A DNA stretch of 64,000 nt from Nilaparvata lugens (GCF_014356525.2 NC_052505.1:55102808-55166807), one strand, 5' to 3'. Numbered from the stretch's first letter, positions 10,620-20,039 are shown. Made by a program: numbers and translations. Notes: generated by a model from the sequence alone, not told the origin.

Positions 10620-10763
10620 TTTGTCCTCCGAGGACAAAAATCCTGCCCTCCGAGGACAAAAACTGTCCTCCAATGACAAAAATTGTCCTCCGAGGACAAA
10701 AACTGTCCTCCGAGGACAAAAATCCTCCCCTCCGAGGGCAATTTTCCTCTCCTCCTCAGAGGA
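10620..10763. repeat. Six tandem copies of a 20-bp self-complementary motif
   Basis: GTCCTCCGAGGAC-like motifs begin at about 10623, 10644, 10664, 10684, 10704 and 10728, separated by AAAAA-containing spacers (period 19-23 bp). Each motif is an odd-length palindrome (GTCCTC-C-GAGGAC), so every unit can form a hairpin or bind a dimeric protein. One copy is mutated (CCAATGAC); the last reads CCCCTCCGAGGGC, where both arms changed together and pairing is kept. It lies 8 bp after the BIR stop codon. Confidence 0.85.
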
Positions 10764-11410
10764 TAGAATCAAAGTAAAAATGTACTTACATGTGCTGCTT
10801 GATGCTGCGTGAATGACAGGTATCTCCTTAACTGCACAGGTGTAGATAGCAGCTATGCTTCCTTTTCAGATTACCAGTTAACCTCTCAGGTATGTTGCCT
10901 CGACGAGAGCTCAACTGGTTATGAGGTCGGAAGCCATGTTGAGAGGTGAGAAAATGCTGTGAAAACAATGAAATATTTGATAACTGATAGTATTAGAAAT
11001 CAATAAGCATCACGAGAGGCGCGAATGCTATTCAAAATATAGATTGTTTGAGTGAGCCCTATGTTGAGACATGGGGGAGATTTTTTTTTTTCACCTTCCA
11101 GCAGGTGTGGGTGTCAATCAGCAGACATAGTCCCATGCTGAGTTCTAGACGAGATTTTTTTTGTCTTCCAACACATGCTGGCCATGCAAGGATGCTATTC
11201 GAAAAAATTGAATGTTTGAGTGAATGTGACAGTTTTTTATGATAGAAGAGAATACTTACAAATCTGAATGATGTTGATAACGATGTGGGAGCACATGTTG
11301 TTCTGTGTCTAAGGGAAAAATTTGAATTTTTTTCGCCTTGAAGCACGCTTCGCTCTCACTCGCACAAGCCTGGAACAGAGAGAGAAATGCATAGTATATA
11401 AACAGAAGTA
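10764..11410. other. Non-coding stretch with diverged direct repeats
   Basis: No supported gene. ATGCTATTC...TTGTTTGAGTGA (11027-11055) resembles ATGCTATTC...TGTTTGAGTGA (11191-11223), and T-run plus CTTCCA blocks recur at about 11083 and 11151, so this part is a diverged duplication with a period near 165 and internal copies. It probably contains 5' leader sequence of the next ORF. Confidence 0.45.
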
Positions 11411-11848
11411 ATGAGAGAAAAATTGTCATTCAAATCAGAGTTAAATTCACGTGTACTTCGCACATCGTACAAGATGAGTAATTCTCCACCATCTTCTCAA
11501 TCGTACATCCTACCAGATAGCCAACCAGCCCACCAATGCATCCTCAACTACTGGAAGCGGAAAGCTGCCCTCGCTGCTGAGTTGTCCGCCGCTGCACCCG
11601 TCCCCTCACCTCTCAGCATGGAACCACCATCGCCGAGCAGCGAGATCATGCTGGGGGACAGCCCTCTCCAACATCTAGCTCCAGCTGCTACCTGGGCAAC
11701 ACGGCGAGTGGTGCTAACTACTCTACCGAACAACATCAAGCAGGAGCAGGGGAAGAGGAAGTTGACCTTTGAGGAGGCTGAAGTTAGCGGGGATGAGGAC
11801 GAGACAATCTACTCTCAAACAAAGGTTAGTTTCAACAAATATTATTGA
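11411..11848 (+). CDS. Hypothetical Pro/Ala-rich protein in Polinton-like element
   Basis: A 145-aa frame starting at ATG 11411, with a second in-frame ATG at 11474 (MSNSPPSSQSY) that may be the real start. The middle is Pro/Ser/Ala-rich (PVPSPLSMEPPSPSSE), followed by a basic QEQGKRKLTFEE and an acidic SGDEDET tail. The C-terminal codons run across AAG|GTTAGT, which could be a splice donor. There is no recognisable domain. Position between the BIR gene and the virion cluster suggests an accessory or early gene, but composition is the only evidence. Confidence 0.45.
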   Translation: MREKLSFKSELNSRVLRTSYKMSNSPPSSQSYILPDSQPAHQCILNYWKRKAALAAELSAAAPVPSPLSMEPPSPSSEIMLGDSPLQHLAPAATWATRRVVLTTLPNNIKQEQGKRKLTFEEAEVSGDEDETIYSQTKVSFNKYY

Positions 11849-12529
11849 CTTGTATGTGTACAGATTTTTTAACAATCGAACATGGAAAAAATCTTGTCCC
11901 ACTGATGAAGGAGGTGTGGCGAGGGGAGGAGGATGAGATGGACTTCATCGCAATCGTTAATACACCAACAGCTTAACCATGGACGCCTCTTCACGAGCTG
12001 GCGGAAGATGTGCCGCACAGCATCATCTCAGCTTGTGAGGAGACAAACCAACACGGGAGACGCATAATATTAAAAATAAACATTTCATCCACGAAGAAAA
12101 TCTCTGAGGTATATCTACCTCAGACATTTTCGTCCATAATTTCTCCTGCAAAAGTTATTTAATTTAATGGTAATTGTAAGAATTTAGGAATAGTGGTGAA
12201 GCATGTCACCGCTACATGGACTGACGTTAAGATTGTTAAAATTTAACAATCTTATTCTCATACCATGTTGTGGTGAGATGCTTTACAAGTAGTAGTAGTA
12301 TATTATAATGTAGTGATTAATAATAAATCGTGTACATATTTGATAAAAAATTGTTTTCAATTCTTACCTGTTGTTGTTGTTGTTGATAAGTTCACAATGA
12401 ATAGTAGAAACACAGAAGAATGGTTCACCTTCCACCTGCTTACACTCTGTGGTGAATGATATTTAAATAAGCTGAGCTCCCCTTTTATAGTTTGTTGTGA
12501 GCATGCTCAGTAGTCTTTACTGCTACACA
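11849..12529. other. Non-coding interval inside the Polinton-like element
   Basis: Contains short unassigned stretches, an inverted GATTGTTAAAATTTAACAATC palindrome near 12230-12252, which could be a terminator-like hairpin, and AATAAT/AATAAA-like polyadenylation candidates near 12315-12330. No motif-bearing ORF. Confidence 0.4.

Positions 12530-12590
<61 letters not shown>
12530..12590. repeat. (CA)n microsatellite
   Basis: About 61 bp of uninterrupted CA repeat. Apparent His/Thr- or Cys/Val-rich translations through it are artefacts of the repeat. Confidence 0.97.
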
Positions 12591-12592
<2 letters not shown>

Positions 12593-12907
12593 CCATACAG
12601 CCAAGTGCTGGCTTCGGTGACTCGCTCCCTCCCACATCTGTTTTGGCACATGTTCCTGCAGATATGGGTGGGCGCGATGGCGGCGTCATTTCACCCTTTT
12701 CAAATTGCCTTCACCTTTTCAGATTATTTGTTATTTGAAATAATATTCTTATCATTCAAGCAATGTAACATAGCAATAGTGTGTGAATTCATTTCCAACT
12801 CGATTGAAAATTAAACCAATTAATTTTCTTTTGATTAAGTTGGTGTAATGATTAATTAATTAATTAACCTCAGTTAATGTTCAACCATTGAGTTGAATGG
12901 TAAAAAA
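12591..12907. other. Short non-coding gap before the virion gene cluster
   Basis: AT-rich sequence with TTAATTAATTAATTAA around 12853-12868. It probably includes the promoter and leader of the capsid cluster; no individual element can be named. Confidence 0.35.
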
Positions 12908-13587
12908 ATGGTATGTAGGAGAAAGCAGAGTTCGAGGAAACAAGGTAAAGGAATCTTGAGTTCAGCAGCAAAATTTTTAAGGGTGTGTCAGGTTTTTCAG
13001 GTAATGTCACATCAACTATTCTAAATAAGGTAATTGACAATCTGCAAGATGAAATTCATATTCCGGGATACCAGTCGTGTGGCCCGGGCACAAAGGTTAA
13101 TGAAAGGTTGAAGAGAGGTGATCAAGGTATAAATTCATTAGATAGAGCCTGTAAGGTACATGATATAGCGTATACGCAAAATATCAATAATAAAACTCGA
13201 GCGGTAGCTGACAGGGCTCTAGCAAACGCTGCGTGGGACATTTTCAAAAATCCACAAACACCTCCTGCCGAGAAAGCACTTAGCTATCTTGTTACAAACG
13301 TCATGAAAGCTAAAGCAGCGTTTGGTGGGTCTTTGAGAAAGAAGAAGAAGAAGAATGAGAGGAGAAGTTATAGTAATGATATTAGACGCAAAGCTATAGC
13401 TCAGTTGAAAAAGCATATTGCAGGAAAAAGGTATTTTTTGAAGCCTTTTCCTCAAATAACTAGTGGAGGGAGAGTTTTAATTCCACCCCCTCCACCACTG
13501 CCATCATCATATGGAGTGAGTTTATCCCCTCAAAAACAAGTTAAGAAACGTAGAACAACAAAGAAGAGTAGAAAGAAGAAGACATGA
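12908..13587 (+). pseudogene. Phospholipase A2-domain virion protein, frameshifted N-terminus
   Basis: The main frame (12985-13587) encodes a parvovirus-VP1-type PLA2 domain: Ca-binding loop PGYQSCGPGT, then CKVHDIAY with the catalytic HD pair. A long Lys/Arg-rich tail (KKKKKNERR; KKRRTTKKSRKKKT) and a proline run (PPPPPLPSS) follow. In parvoviruses this domain breaches endosomal membranes during entry, and PLA2 proteins recur in insect Polintons. No ATG opens this frame. The ATG at 12908 begins a basic leader in another frame that ends in a GKGILSSAAKFL motif typical of the family N-terminus, so a single frameshift near 12980 separates start from domain. The stop overlaps the next ATG as ATGA at 13584-13587, implying coupled translation or compact packing. 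Confidence 0.78.
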
Positions 13588-13942
13588 ATATTGAAGGAGA
13601 ATTGAGTAATTATGATTTGATTGATTGGTCGGAATTATTACAGATTCGGCTAAGAGGTATATGCTAGATGCATTACCCAAAAAAATTCTAAAAAACGAGA
13701 ATGCCATTGTGAATTTAGCGAGGGAAAGCGAGGATGGTACACATTGGGTTGCATATAAAAAAGTTGGGTCCAATGTTTGGTATTTTGATCCAATTGGAAA
13801 TTTACAACCTTCATATGAATTGGACAAATATTGGAAAAAATAAATTGGAGTAAATATATTTTATAATGTAGAGCACATGCAACCATTAAATAGTGATTTT
13901 CATTGTCATCTTACATTATTGTTTCTTGCAAATCAGTTGTAA
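13584..13942 (+). pseudogene. Adenain-like cysteine protease, broken
   Basis: Starts at the ATG overlapping the PLA2 stop. The N-terminus (LSNYDLIDW) is followed by a frameshift around 13650-13660, then ALPKK, the His motif THWVAY and the Asp-type motif WYFDPIGNLQP. An in-frame TAA at 13841 interrupts it, and the remaining frame runs to the stop at 13940. In Polintons and adenoviruses this protease matures capsid proteins. At the end, where the family has CGHLC around the catalytic Cys, I read FHCHL, so the nucleophile may be displaced or lost. At least two lesions plus this change make it non-functional. Confidence 0.72.
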
Positions 13943-13973
13943 TTAAGTGTTTGTGCTGAACACACATTACAAG

Positions 13974-14669
13974 ATGGTTGTTATTACATTGAGATCTAAC
14001 ACAAGTAACCTCTACGAACATTCACAAGGAATTATAGAATTTGATAAAAATTGTGAATGGGAAATTGGATTGATTAATTTTTGTAGCTACAATAGTATTG
14101 CAAACGTTAACAAAGGAACAAATTCCAGCTTCAAATATGGTAATAGATTAATTGAGCTGGATACGGGTGCATATGAAGTTGAGGATATTATAAAATCTTT
14201 GAAGAATGAATTCAATATTGATGAGAAGAAAAAGAATGAACTTATTATACGAGCAAACGCAAATACTATGAAGATTGAAATTCATTCTGATAAAGCCATT
14301 GATTTAACACGTACTGATTCGATTGGTAAGATACTTGGTTTTGATAATGTTGTTTTGGAACCAAATAAATGGCATTATTCTTAGCATTTGGTCAACATGA
14401 CAAGCATTGGTAGTATTGTACTCGAGTGTAATTTAGCAAGTGGTAGTTACTCTGACGGAAAACAAAAACATATAATCTACAAATTTTTGCCAAAGGTTCC
14501 TAGCGGCTATTTAATAAATGAAGTACAATCGCCGATTATTTATGTACCTTTGAATACGCATCAAATTCAAACTATTAATGTAAAGGTAACAGACCAGAAC
14601 GGATCGTTTATTGATTTCCGTGGAGATACAATCACAATTAGGTTGCACATACGTGAAAAACAAAAGTAA
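13974..14669 (+). pseudogene. Polinton minor capsid (penton-type) protein, one nonsense codon
   Basis: Start ATG at 13974 (MVVITLRSNTSNLYE). The first part has YEHSQGIIEFDKNCEWEIGL and SIGKILGFDNVV; the second (14388-14669) has VECN-like LECNLASGSY, IIYKFLPKVPSGYLI and GSFIDFRGDTITIRLHI. These are landmarks of the single-jelly-roll minor capsid protein of insect Polintons. Both halves are in one frame, separated only by TAG at 14382, so the gene is otherwise full length (about 231 codons). A homologous, more diverged copy lies at 20050-20460. The capsid role follows from family knowledge. Confidence 0.75.
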
Positions 14670-14674
14670 ACATA

Positions 14675-14863
14675 ATGGGTTATCTTGTTTTCAATCCACG
14701 TTCAAATAAGACGTGTACACACAATGTCATTAGAGAGACGAACGTGAGAGCGTCAACACCTAAAAACAAATGTGCTTTGTCGGCTAAAAGTGCGAGAATA
14801 TTAGAAAAGTTAGGTTTTATAGTTGATTGGCGGAATGTTAGGAGGAGGAGCGGCCGCAATTAG
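14675..14863 (+). CDS. Small basic Polinton protein, between the capsid genes
   Basis: A 62-aa frame beginning 5 bp after the minor capsid stop and overlapping the start of the major capsid. It ends in LSAKSARILEKLGFIV plus an Arg-rich tail (WRNVRRRSGRN). Short basic proteins with a similar 'L...NR.FL.SLGF' ending occur between the capsid genes of insect Polintons. The role is unknown; a core or scaffold peptide is a guess. Confidence 0.5.
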   Translation: MGYLVFNPRSNKTCTHNVIRETNVRASTPKNKCALSAKSARILEKLGFIVDWRNVRRRSGRN

Positions 14864-15826
14864 TGAAATTCTTGACGTGGAGACAGATAGTTTCAGTTTT
14901 ATAATGATATAACCAAATTCCAATTTCACACTCATACAGTTTATTCGGGACAGGAAATAAAAAACTCTGACAAGGCACGTATTGGCATAAATTCTTTAGA
15001 TGTCTATTCTTTACCTTGCAAATCATTTATATTCATTGAGGGAACAGTTAACTGTACAAAACTGGGAACAGAGCCGGCTGATGCACCAGTTGCGGCAGAC
15101 TATAAATTAAGCAGTAACGTAATCGGCAACCTTTTTGATGGAATACGATATGAATTAGCAGGTCAGCAAATTTCTAAATCAAGATTGATTGGATTAACAT
15201 CCACAATTAAAGCTATACTAGTGAAGAATATGCTCGATAAAAACACATATCACCTGGCTGGTTTTGACAGAGCAGGATATAAGCTAATGTATAATAAATT
15301 CACTTTCTGTGTACTGCTGAAATTAATCCTCGCGTTTTTTGAAGATTTTCAAAGAATAATTTTAAATTTGAAACAGGAACTCGTCTTATTGAGGTCACCA
15401 ACAGACCTAAATTGTGTTGAGTCTGCAAGTGGAACAAGCGTTAGTGTGAAAATTACAAAACTGCAATGGAGAATGCCCTACATAACTTTAGAAGATCATG
15501 TAAGACTGAAATTTTTGAGACTGCTTGATGCTGACACTCCACTGAAATCAGGTTTCCGACATTGGGAAATTTGTGAATTACCAGATTTGCAAAATTCACT
15601 TAACCATTCTTGGGCAGTTGGCACCACATCGAGTTTTGATAGTCCAAAATACGTTATAATTGCATTTCAAACTGATCGTAAGAATAAAATTAAAAAATCA
15701 ATATCTAATTTCGATAGCTGCGGTATTTACAATGTTAAAGTATATTTGAACAGCGAGTATTATCCATATGAAAATCTGCCAGGTAAAAAAGAGGTATTAT
15801 ACCGGATGTTTTTGGATTTCAATTAG
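14835..15826 (+). pseudogene. Double-jelly-roll major capsid protein, frameshifted and C-truncated
   Basis: Begins MLGGGAAAISEILDVETDSFSF at 14835 (the LGGGA opening overlaps the preceding gene). A frameshift near 14895 moves reading into the frame that runs to 15826. Landmarks of the insect Polinton capsid family (annotated elsewhere as F54H12.2-like) are GNLFDGIRYELAG, LVLLRSPTDLNC, LQWRMPYI, FRHWEICELP, YVIIAFQTDRKN and VYLNSEYYPYENLP. The frame stops (TAG 15824-15826) where family members continue for roughly another 100 residues, so the C-terminal part is lost. It forms the virion shell in Polintons and adintoviruses. Homologous to the gene at 20762-21956. Confidence 0.78.
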
Positions 15827-15981
15827 CGATCGTGTGATGGAGTACACACCTCTGACGAGCATGGTGAAAGAAGTTCAGTAATTTTATTGATAGAGCGCGC
15901 CGGCTGCAATATTATATAAGGTGTGCACTCTGACAAATTTGGTTCATTATCAGTTTCACCTTTGAACAGGTAACATCTAAA

Positions 15982-16719
15982 ATGTCCTATTGTTTGTGTT
16001 CTGATATTTTGGACAAAGCGCAAACTCAGTCTATTGGTATCCAGTGTGATCTTGATTCTGATAGTTTCTATTATGAGCCAAGGTGCAGTACACCGATCCA
16101 GAAGCCGCTGCAGGTGGAGGAGGAGGAGGAGCAGAAACGGGAAGAGGAGGAGAAAGATGGAGGATTCGACGAGCCCGCCGGCGAAGAGAAAGAAGTGGAC
16201 CAGCAAGTGAGTACAAAAATTGCTACAGTTGATCTTCCGTGGTATAAACAAGATTGTAATCAAATTATTGTGAAAGAACTTGCCATAATTGATCAGTTTA
16301 ATAATTATATTGTATTCCATTTCAAATCGCCATTTTCAAAGACAGAATTGAGTGCAAAATTGTATAACGATGTAACATGGTTAGAACGTCACTATCATAA
16401 AATAAAATGGGAGGATGGAGATTTAGAATACACTGACTCATTAATACGTGATTACCTTGTAGGTTATGAGAAAATTTTCACAAAAGGAACTGAGAAAGCA
16501 AATTTTTTAAGAAGATTACATACTAACATTCAATGTATACCAGAAGATTTTGCAAAACCAGATTTCAGCTTTTTCACCAGTTCATGGTGTTATGGTGTGT
16601 GTAACATACATAAAAATAGACCAGATGGACGGTGTGCTTTGTTCAGTGCTCAACATTATAATTCTTTGTTGTTTAAAAATATGTTTCAAACAAATAATTT
16701 CATGTGTGAAAACAATTGA
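15982..16719 (+). CDS. Uncharacterised mobile-element protein, FHFK..PF family-like
   Basis: A 245-aa frame from ATG 15982. Residues 1-75 are a low-complexity acidic region (EEEEEQKREEEEKD). From about residue 80 there is a folded-looking domain: VKELAIID, YIVFHFKSPF, DVTWLERHYHKIKWEDG and KGTEKANFLRRL. This pattern resembles an uncharacterised domain I recall from many insect and tick proteins linked to Polintons and other mobile DNA; its function is unknown to me. A GTGAGT after codon 75 could be a splice donor. The frame is intact and directly abuts the next ORF. Confidence 0.5.
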   Translation: MSYCLCSDILDKAQTQSIGIQCDLDSDSFYYEPRCSTPIQKPLQVEEEEEQKREEEEKDGGFDEPAGEEKEVDQQVSTKIATVDLPWYKQDCNQIIVKELAIIDQFNNYIVFHFKSPFSKTELSAKLYNDVTWLERHYHKIKWEDGDLEYTDSLIRDYLVGYEKIFTKGTEKANFLRRLHTNIQCIPEDFAKPDFSFFTSSWCYGVCNIHKNRPDGRCALFSAQHYNSLLFKNMFQTNNFMCENN

Positions 16720-16926
16720 ATGCAAAGTATGAAAATGACTGCGATGTACACAAATTCGCAGAAAAAAGACTCTGCTCGTTATGGATTCTTCTACAACGGA
16801 AAAGAGATTCAGTGTGTTTATTGCATGCATGCATTGAGACTGCATGAAGCACATACATGTTGTCTGTCTGCAATTAATGAAGAAAGACCACTTAATTACT
16901 CTATAATAGTGCCAGCCTACACTTAG
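16720..16926 (+). pseudogene. BIR-like fragment (second IAP-type remnant)
   Basis: A 68-aa frame whose ATG follows the preceding TGA without a gap. The stretch SARYGFFYNGKEIQCVYC matches the middle of a BIR domain (AGFYY.G..D.V.C.FC), including the CX2C zinc pair, but the expected H and third Cys at BIR spacing are not clear (HEAHTCC may be a rearranged remnant). It looks like a truncated or decayed IAP-type gene, separate from the one at 9989. Confidence 0.42.
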
Positions 16927-16945
16927 TTTTGTTCATTCGCTTATC

Positions 16946-17227
16946 ATGGATCCAAGAAAGTGGTTGACTGCTGACAACTAGTTGGAAGTGAGGTTAAAAA
17001 ACTGTATTGATTGGTATGATGAGTGTGGAAGTGCAATTAGGAAATCAACTCGTGAAAATTATAGCTTGGCGAAACAATTAGAAGACATTTTTCTAAGCAC
17101 GGTTAATTTAAATGACATAAGAGACTATCTATGTTATTATCGTCCTCATAATTTGTGTATAGATAAGTTAATTAAAATTGAAGATGAAATTATGAATAGT
17201 TGTGCTGCTGGTGAAATGTGTAAATAA
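16946..17227 (+). pseudogene. Hypothetical small protein with one nonsense codon
   Basis: ATG at 16946 opens MDPRKWLTADN, then TAG at 16979, and the same frame continues for 81 codons (VRLKNCIDWYDECGSAIRK ... NSCAAGEMCK). It is predicted mostly helical, Cys-containing and unassigned. Its position in the accessory end of the Polinton-like element suggests a virus-specific gene. Confidence 0.4.
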
Positions 17228-17415
17228 ACTTTTTCTGTGTTCAAATGATTTTTCATTCCAATATTCCCACTCACTTTTTAGTTTAGTACTCAGTCAGAGC
17301 TAGACGTGTCAACAGCAACGTGTGTGGTGTGATCTTTTTTATACAGCCGAGACACGACTGTCTTCAAGTTGTAGGTACAACATGTGCATATTGTTAATTT
17401 ATAGAACAGACACAC
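17228..17415. other. Intergenic segment, partly duplicated at 27.3 and 33.1 kb
   Basis: Bases 17247-17283 match 27305-27341, and 17311 onward matches 33126 onward. The 28 bp between them is where the second copy carries a large LINE insertion. Confidence 0.7.
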
Positions 17416-17757
17416 ATGTCAAACATCTGGGAAGCCGTTAACATGCAGTGTTATGGTTTTTCAAAATTCAAAAAATTAACTCGTCTCTTGATGGGAATTT
17501 CATTTAACGAATTTGATTCAATTGCAAAGAATATTAAATTTTCAACAGGATGTCAAGATGTTGATTTACTGTTAACAAAAACAGAAAATGTACACTTTCC
17601 AATTTTATCTGAAATATTCGAATTGCTCGATATACTAGACAGCGGGCATCTACATTATGATTGTACAAATGATTTGCCATTATCTGTTGTTAAAAATTCC
17701 GATGAACTTTGGAAATGCTTGTACGATATTGCAGATATAAAATGTAAAAGAACTTAG
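17416..17757 (+). CDS. Conserved unknown 113-aa protein, copy A
   Basis: ATG 17416 opens a complete 113-aa frame (MSNIWEAVNMQCYGF... DIADIKCKRT). No domain is recognised; it appears soluble and helical, with Cys at several positions. A paralogue at 33244-33585 is about 94% identical in DNA and also fully open. By my count about 20 base changes separate them, roughly 13 altering an amino acid and 7 silent, which is near neutral or weakly constrained. The gene ends just before a tandem-repeat tail that is duplicated with it. Confidence 0.6.
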   Translation: MSNIWEAVNMQCYGFSKFKKLTRLLMGISFNEFDSIAKNIKFSTGCQDVDLLLTKTENVHFPILSEIFELLDILDSGHLHYDCTNDLPLSVVKNSDELWKCLYDIADIKCKRT

Positions 17758-17774
17758 ATCATTGACCTCTCTCT

Positions 17775-18110
17775 GGATTCACTTTAATATGACAGTATAG
17801 CATTAGATGAGAGAGAGGGATTCACTTTAATCTGTCAGTATAGATGTAGAGTGATAGGGAATTTCTCAATTCACTTTAATATGACAGTATAGATGTAGAG
17901 AGAGTCATTGACCTCTCTCTGGATTCACTTTAATCTGTCAGTATAGATGTAGAGTGAAGGATTCACTTCAATCTGTCAGTATAGCAATAGATATAGAGAG
18001 AAGGATTCACTTCAATCTGTCAGTATAGATGTAGAGAGAAGGATTCACTTCAATCTGTCAGTATAGCATTAGAGAAAAGGATTCACTTCAATCTGTCAGC
18101 AAGGGAATTT
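17775..18110. repeat. Tandem 37-44 bp repeats, element tail
   Basis: Eight copies of GGATTCACTTTAATCTGTCA-type units followed by GTATAGATGTAGAGAG, varying in length through the purine-rich spacer. Copy B (33600-33890) has five. Another single unit occurs at 18482-18510. Non-coding. It is followed by purine/pyrimidine-rich arrays with (AG)n runs at about 18187-18215 and 18261-18294. Confidence 0.88.
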
Positions 18111-18529
18111 TTCCCCCTCAAAGGGAAATTATTTTTCCCCTCACTTTCTTCATCCCCCTCATAACCACTGGGCGAGGGGAAGGGGTTAGAGAGAGAGAGA
18201 GAGAAAGATATATCTCTCTCTTTTCATCCCCCCTCATCACCTCTGGGCAAGGGGAAGGGGTTAGAGAGAGAGAGAGAGAGAGAGAGAAAGATATATCTCT
18301 CTTTTCATCCCCCCTCATCTCCACTGGTCAGGAGGAAGGGGAAATCTATTTTTAGAACACCCCCCACCATGCGGGCGCGGGGAAGGGGAGGCGGGATTGA
18401 CGAGGGTGGAGAGGGTGGAGAGGTGGGAGAGGGTTTTGGAGCAAAAAAGTCAGTCCAAGTATCAAAATCCATCTACTGAATTTCTCAATTCACTTTATTC
18501 TGTCAGTATAGTACACTGGAGCAAGGGAA

Positions 18530-19560
18530 GGGAAAATCTATTATCTGAAATATCCAATAACTCGCATAGTCAACTTAAGTATCACAGAGGGTGTCTTTCC
18601 AGAAATCCTCAAACTTGGCAAAGTTATTCCAATATACAAAAACGGTCCAAAAATCCTGCATGTAAGCTATAGACCTATTACCTCAACTTGTGTTCTTGCC
18701 AAAATACTAGAGGAAATTATTAGTTGATTATTAATAATTGATAATTATAAATAATTAGTTGATTATTTAGTCTCACATAACATTCTGTATAGTAATCAGT
18801 TTGGCTTCAGGAGTGACAAAAACTTGAATAATAATATATTCAACTTGACTAAAGATATACACACCCTAATAGGGGAAAACAGGGAATTCTTTTGCTATTT
18901 ATAGACCTTGCAAAAGCGTTTGACACAGTTGACCGGTATATCCTCATGAATAAACTATATAATATTGGTGTGAGGGACATGTCATTAAACTTGTTCAGGA
19001 GCTATCTCTCGGACCGTCGTCAGATTGTCACTATTCTCAATGAAAATAGTATAAGTAGGGAGTTGAATTATGGCATTCTGCAGGTAAGCACCCTGGGACC
19101 AATTTTTTTTTTTAATTTTCATTAATAACTTGGGAGAGCTTAATCTACAGAACAGTGATTGCTCCTTATTTGCTGATGACACAGCTTGACTTTTTGGTGG
19201 TCACTCTTGGAATGAGGTACACAAACATGCAGAGTGTGGACTGAATGAAGTGAAAAGATGGTTCGATCAGAATCATCTAACTGTCAATGTGAGTAAAACT
19301 AAATGCATGCCAATATGTCTCAGAGAAGATGCCAAACCTGTAAATATGGAATAAAGATCGCACTCATGTGGAGCGTTGGATGAATGTATGGTATGTGACA
19401 CAGTTGAACCTGTCTCAGAATATAAGTATCTAGGAGTATCATTCGATGAAGGTTTGAAATGGATATCATTGAAATCGTTCGAAATCCCATATCATTTTCA
19501 CTAGGAATAAATTGAGGAAATTATTATACATTTTCAAAATTTTATCTGTCAATAGATACT
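18530..19560 (+). pseudogene. LINE reverse-transcriptase remnant
   Basis: Fragments of a LINE RT in plus orientation in several frames: GVFPEILKLGKVIPIYK (about 18590-18640), NQFGFRSDKN (18796-18830), LFIDLAKAFDTVD (motif A, 18892), FRSYLSDRRQIVTI, then LFADDTA (motif C, about 19165-19185) and EYKYLGVSFD (about 19420). Numerous stops and frameshifts. Endonuclease and ORF1 are missing. A short piece of the same family lies on the minus strand at about 27119-27200. Confidence 0.78.
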
Positions 19561-20039
19561 AGAGATGAATGAATCAATGATGGAGGTTGGGAGTTGGGTT
19601 TGCTCAGTTTTATATGCAATAACTCAATATCAAATGTTGAAGTTGGTTATAACAATGGGTTGGAATTTTTGACAAATAAGCAAATAAAAGGGATACTGAT
19701 ATAAGTATCAGTACTACTACTACTACTACTGCTTAAGTAGAACTTACTAACGATGAAATTCTTGGTATTGGTATGGTTGATAGTTATTCACTATGGAATC
19801 TACCTTCAAAAACACCACCTCTGCCATCACAACAACCAACCACCATAGGTGACAGAAAGGGAGTAAAGGAAGAGAAAGAGTTAAAGAAGATGGACAAGAA
19901 ACAGGATGAACAAGATGACACCACAGAAGAACAATGGCAAAGTGTATTTCTTCCAGAAGGTAGTTTTGAATTTTAAACAATAGATTGAAAGAGCATGGTG
20001 TTTAATTTCAGCTTGCACTGGACACTTGAAATGTTCTTT

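Larger units (their letters stand above)
6280..17760. mobile_element. Polinton/adintovirus-like endogenous viral element, degraded
   Basis: A block of virus-type genes: protein-primed PolB on the minus strand, then on the plus strand a BIR protein, a PLA2-domain protein, an adenain-like protease, minor capsid, a small basic protein, major capsid and several small ORFs. This gene set is characteristic of Polintons (Mavericks) and adintoviruses. I did not find a retroviral-type integrase, a packaging ATPase or terminal inverted repeats, so the boundaries are estimates: the left is the end of PolB, and the right is the last ORF before the repeat tail. Most core genes carry stops or frameshifts, so this copy could not move or form virions by itself. 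Confidence 0.82.
17310..18450 (+). repeat. Duplicated Polinton right-end segment, copy A
   Basis: Matches 33125-34152 in the same orientation: leader, 113-aa ORF, tandem ATTCACTTTAATCTGTCAG repeats, then a GGGAATTTTTCCCCTC-rich tail, ending at a shared GAGCAAAAAA. Same-orientation duplication argues for two element copies rather than the two inverted ends of one. Confidence 0.85.

Noticed and set aside
10456..10772. Minus-strand ORFs of 87 and 100 aa with repeated SSEDSFCPRR-like blocks
   Set aside because: They translate the 20-bp palindromic repeat array and overlap the BIR gene antisense; no independent support.
6280..17760. Retroviral-type integrase or packaging ATPase of the Polinton-like element
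   Set aside because: Looked for DDE and Walker-type motifs between the recognised genes on both strands; none convincing. Their absence is reported, not filled in.
17775..18110. CRISPR-like appearance (repeated 20-mer with spacers)
   Set aside because: Spacers are themselves near-identical purine-rich sequence, there is no cas gene, and the context is eukaryotic. It is a minisatellite tail.
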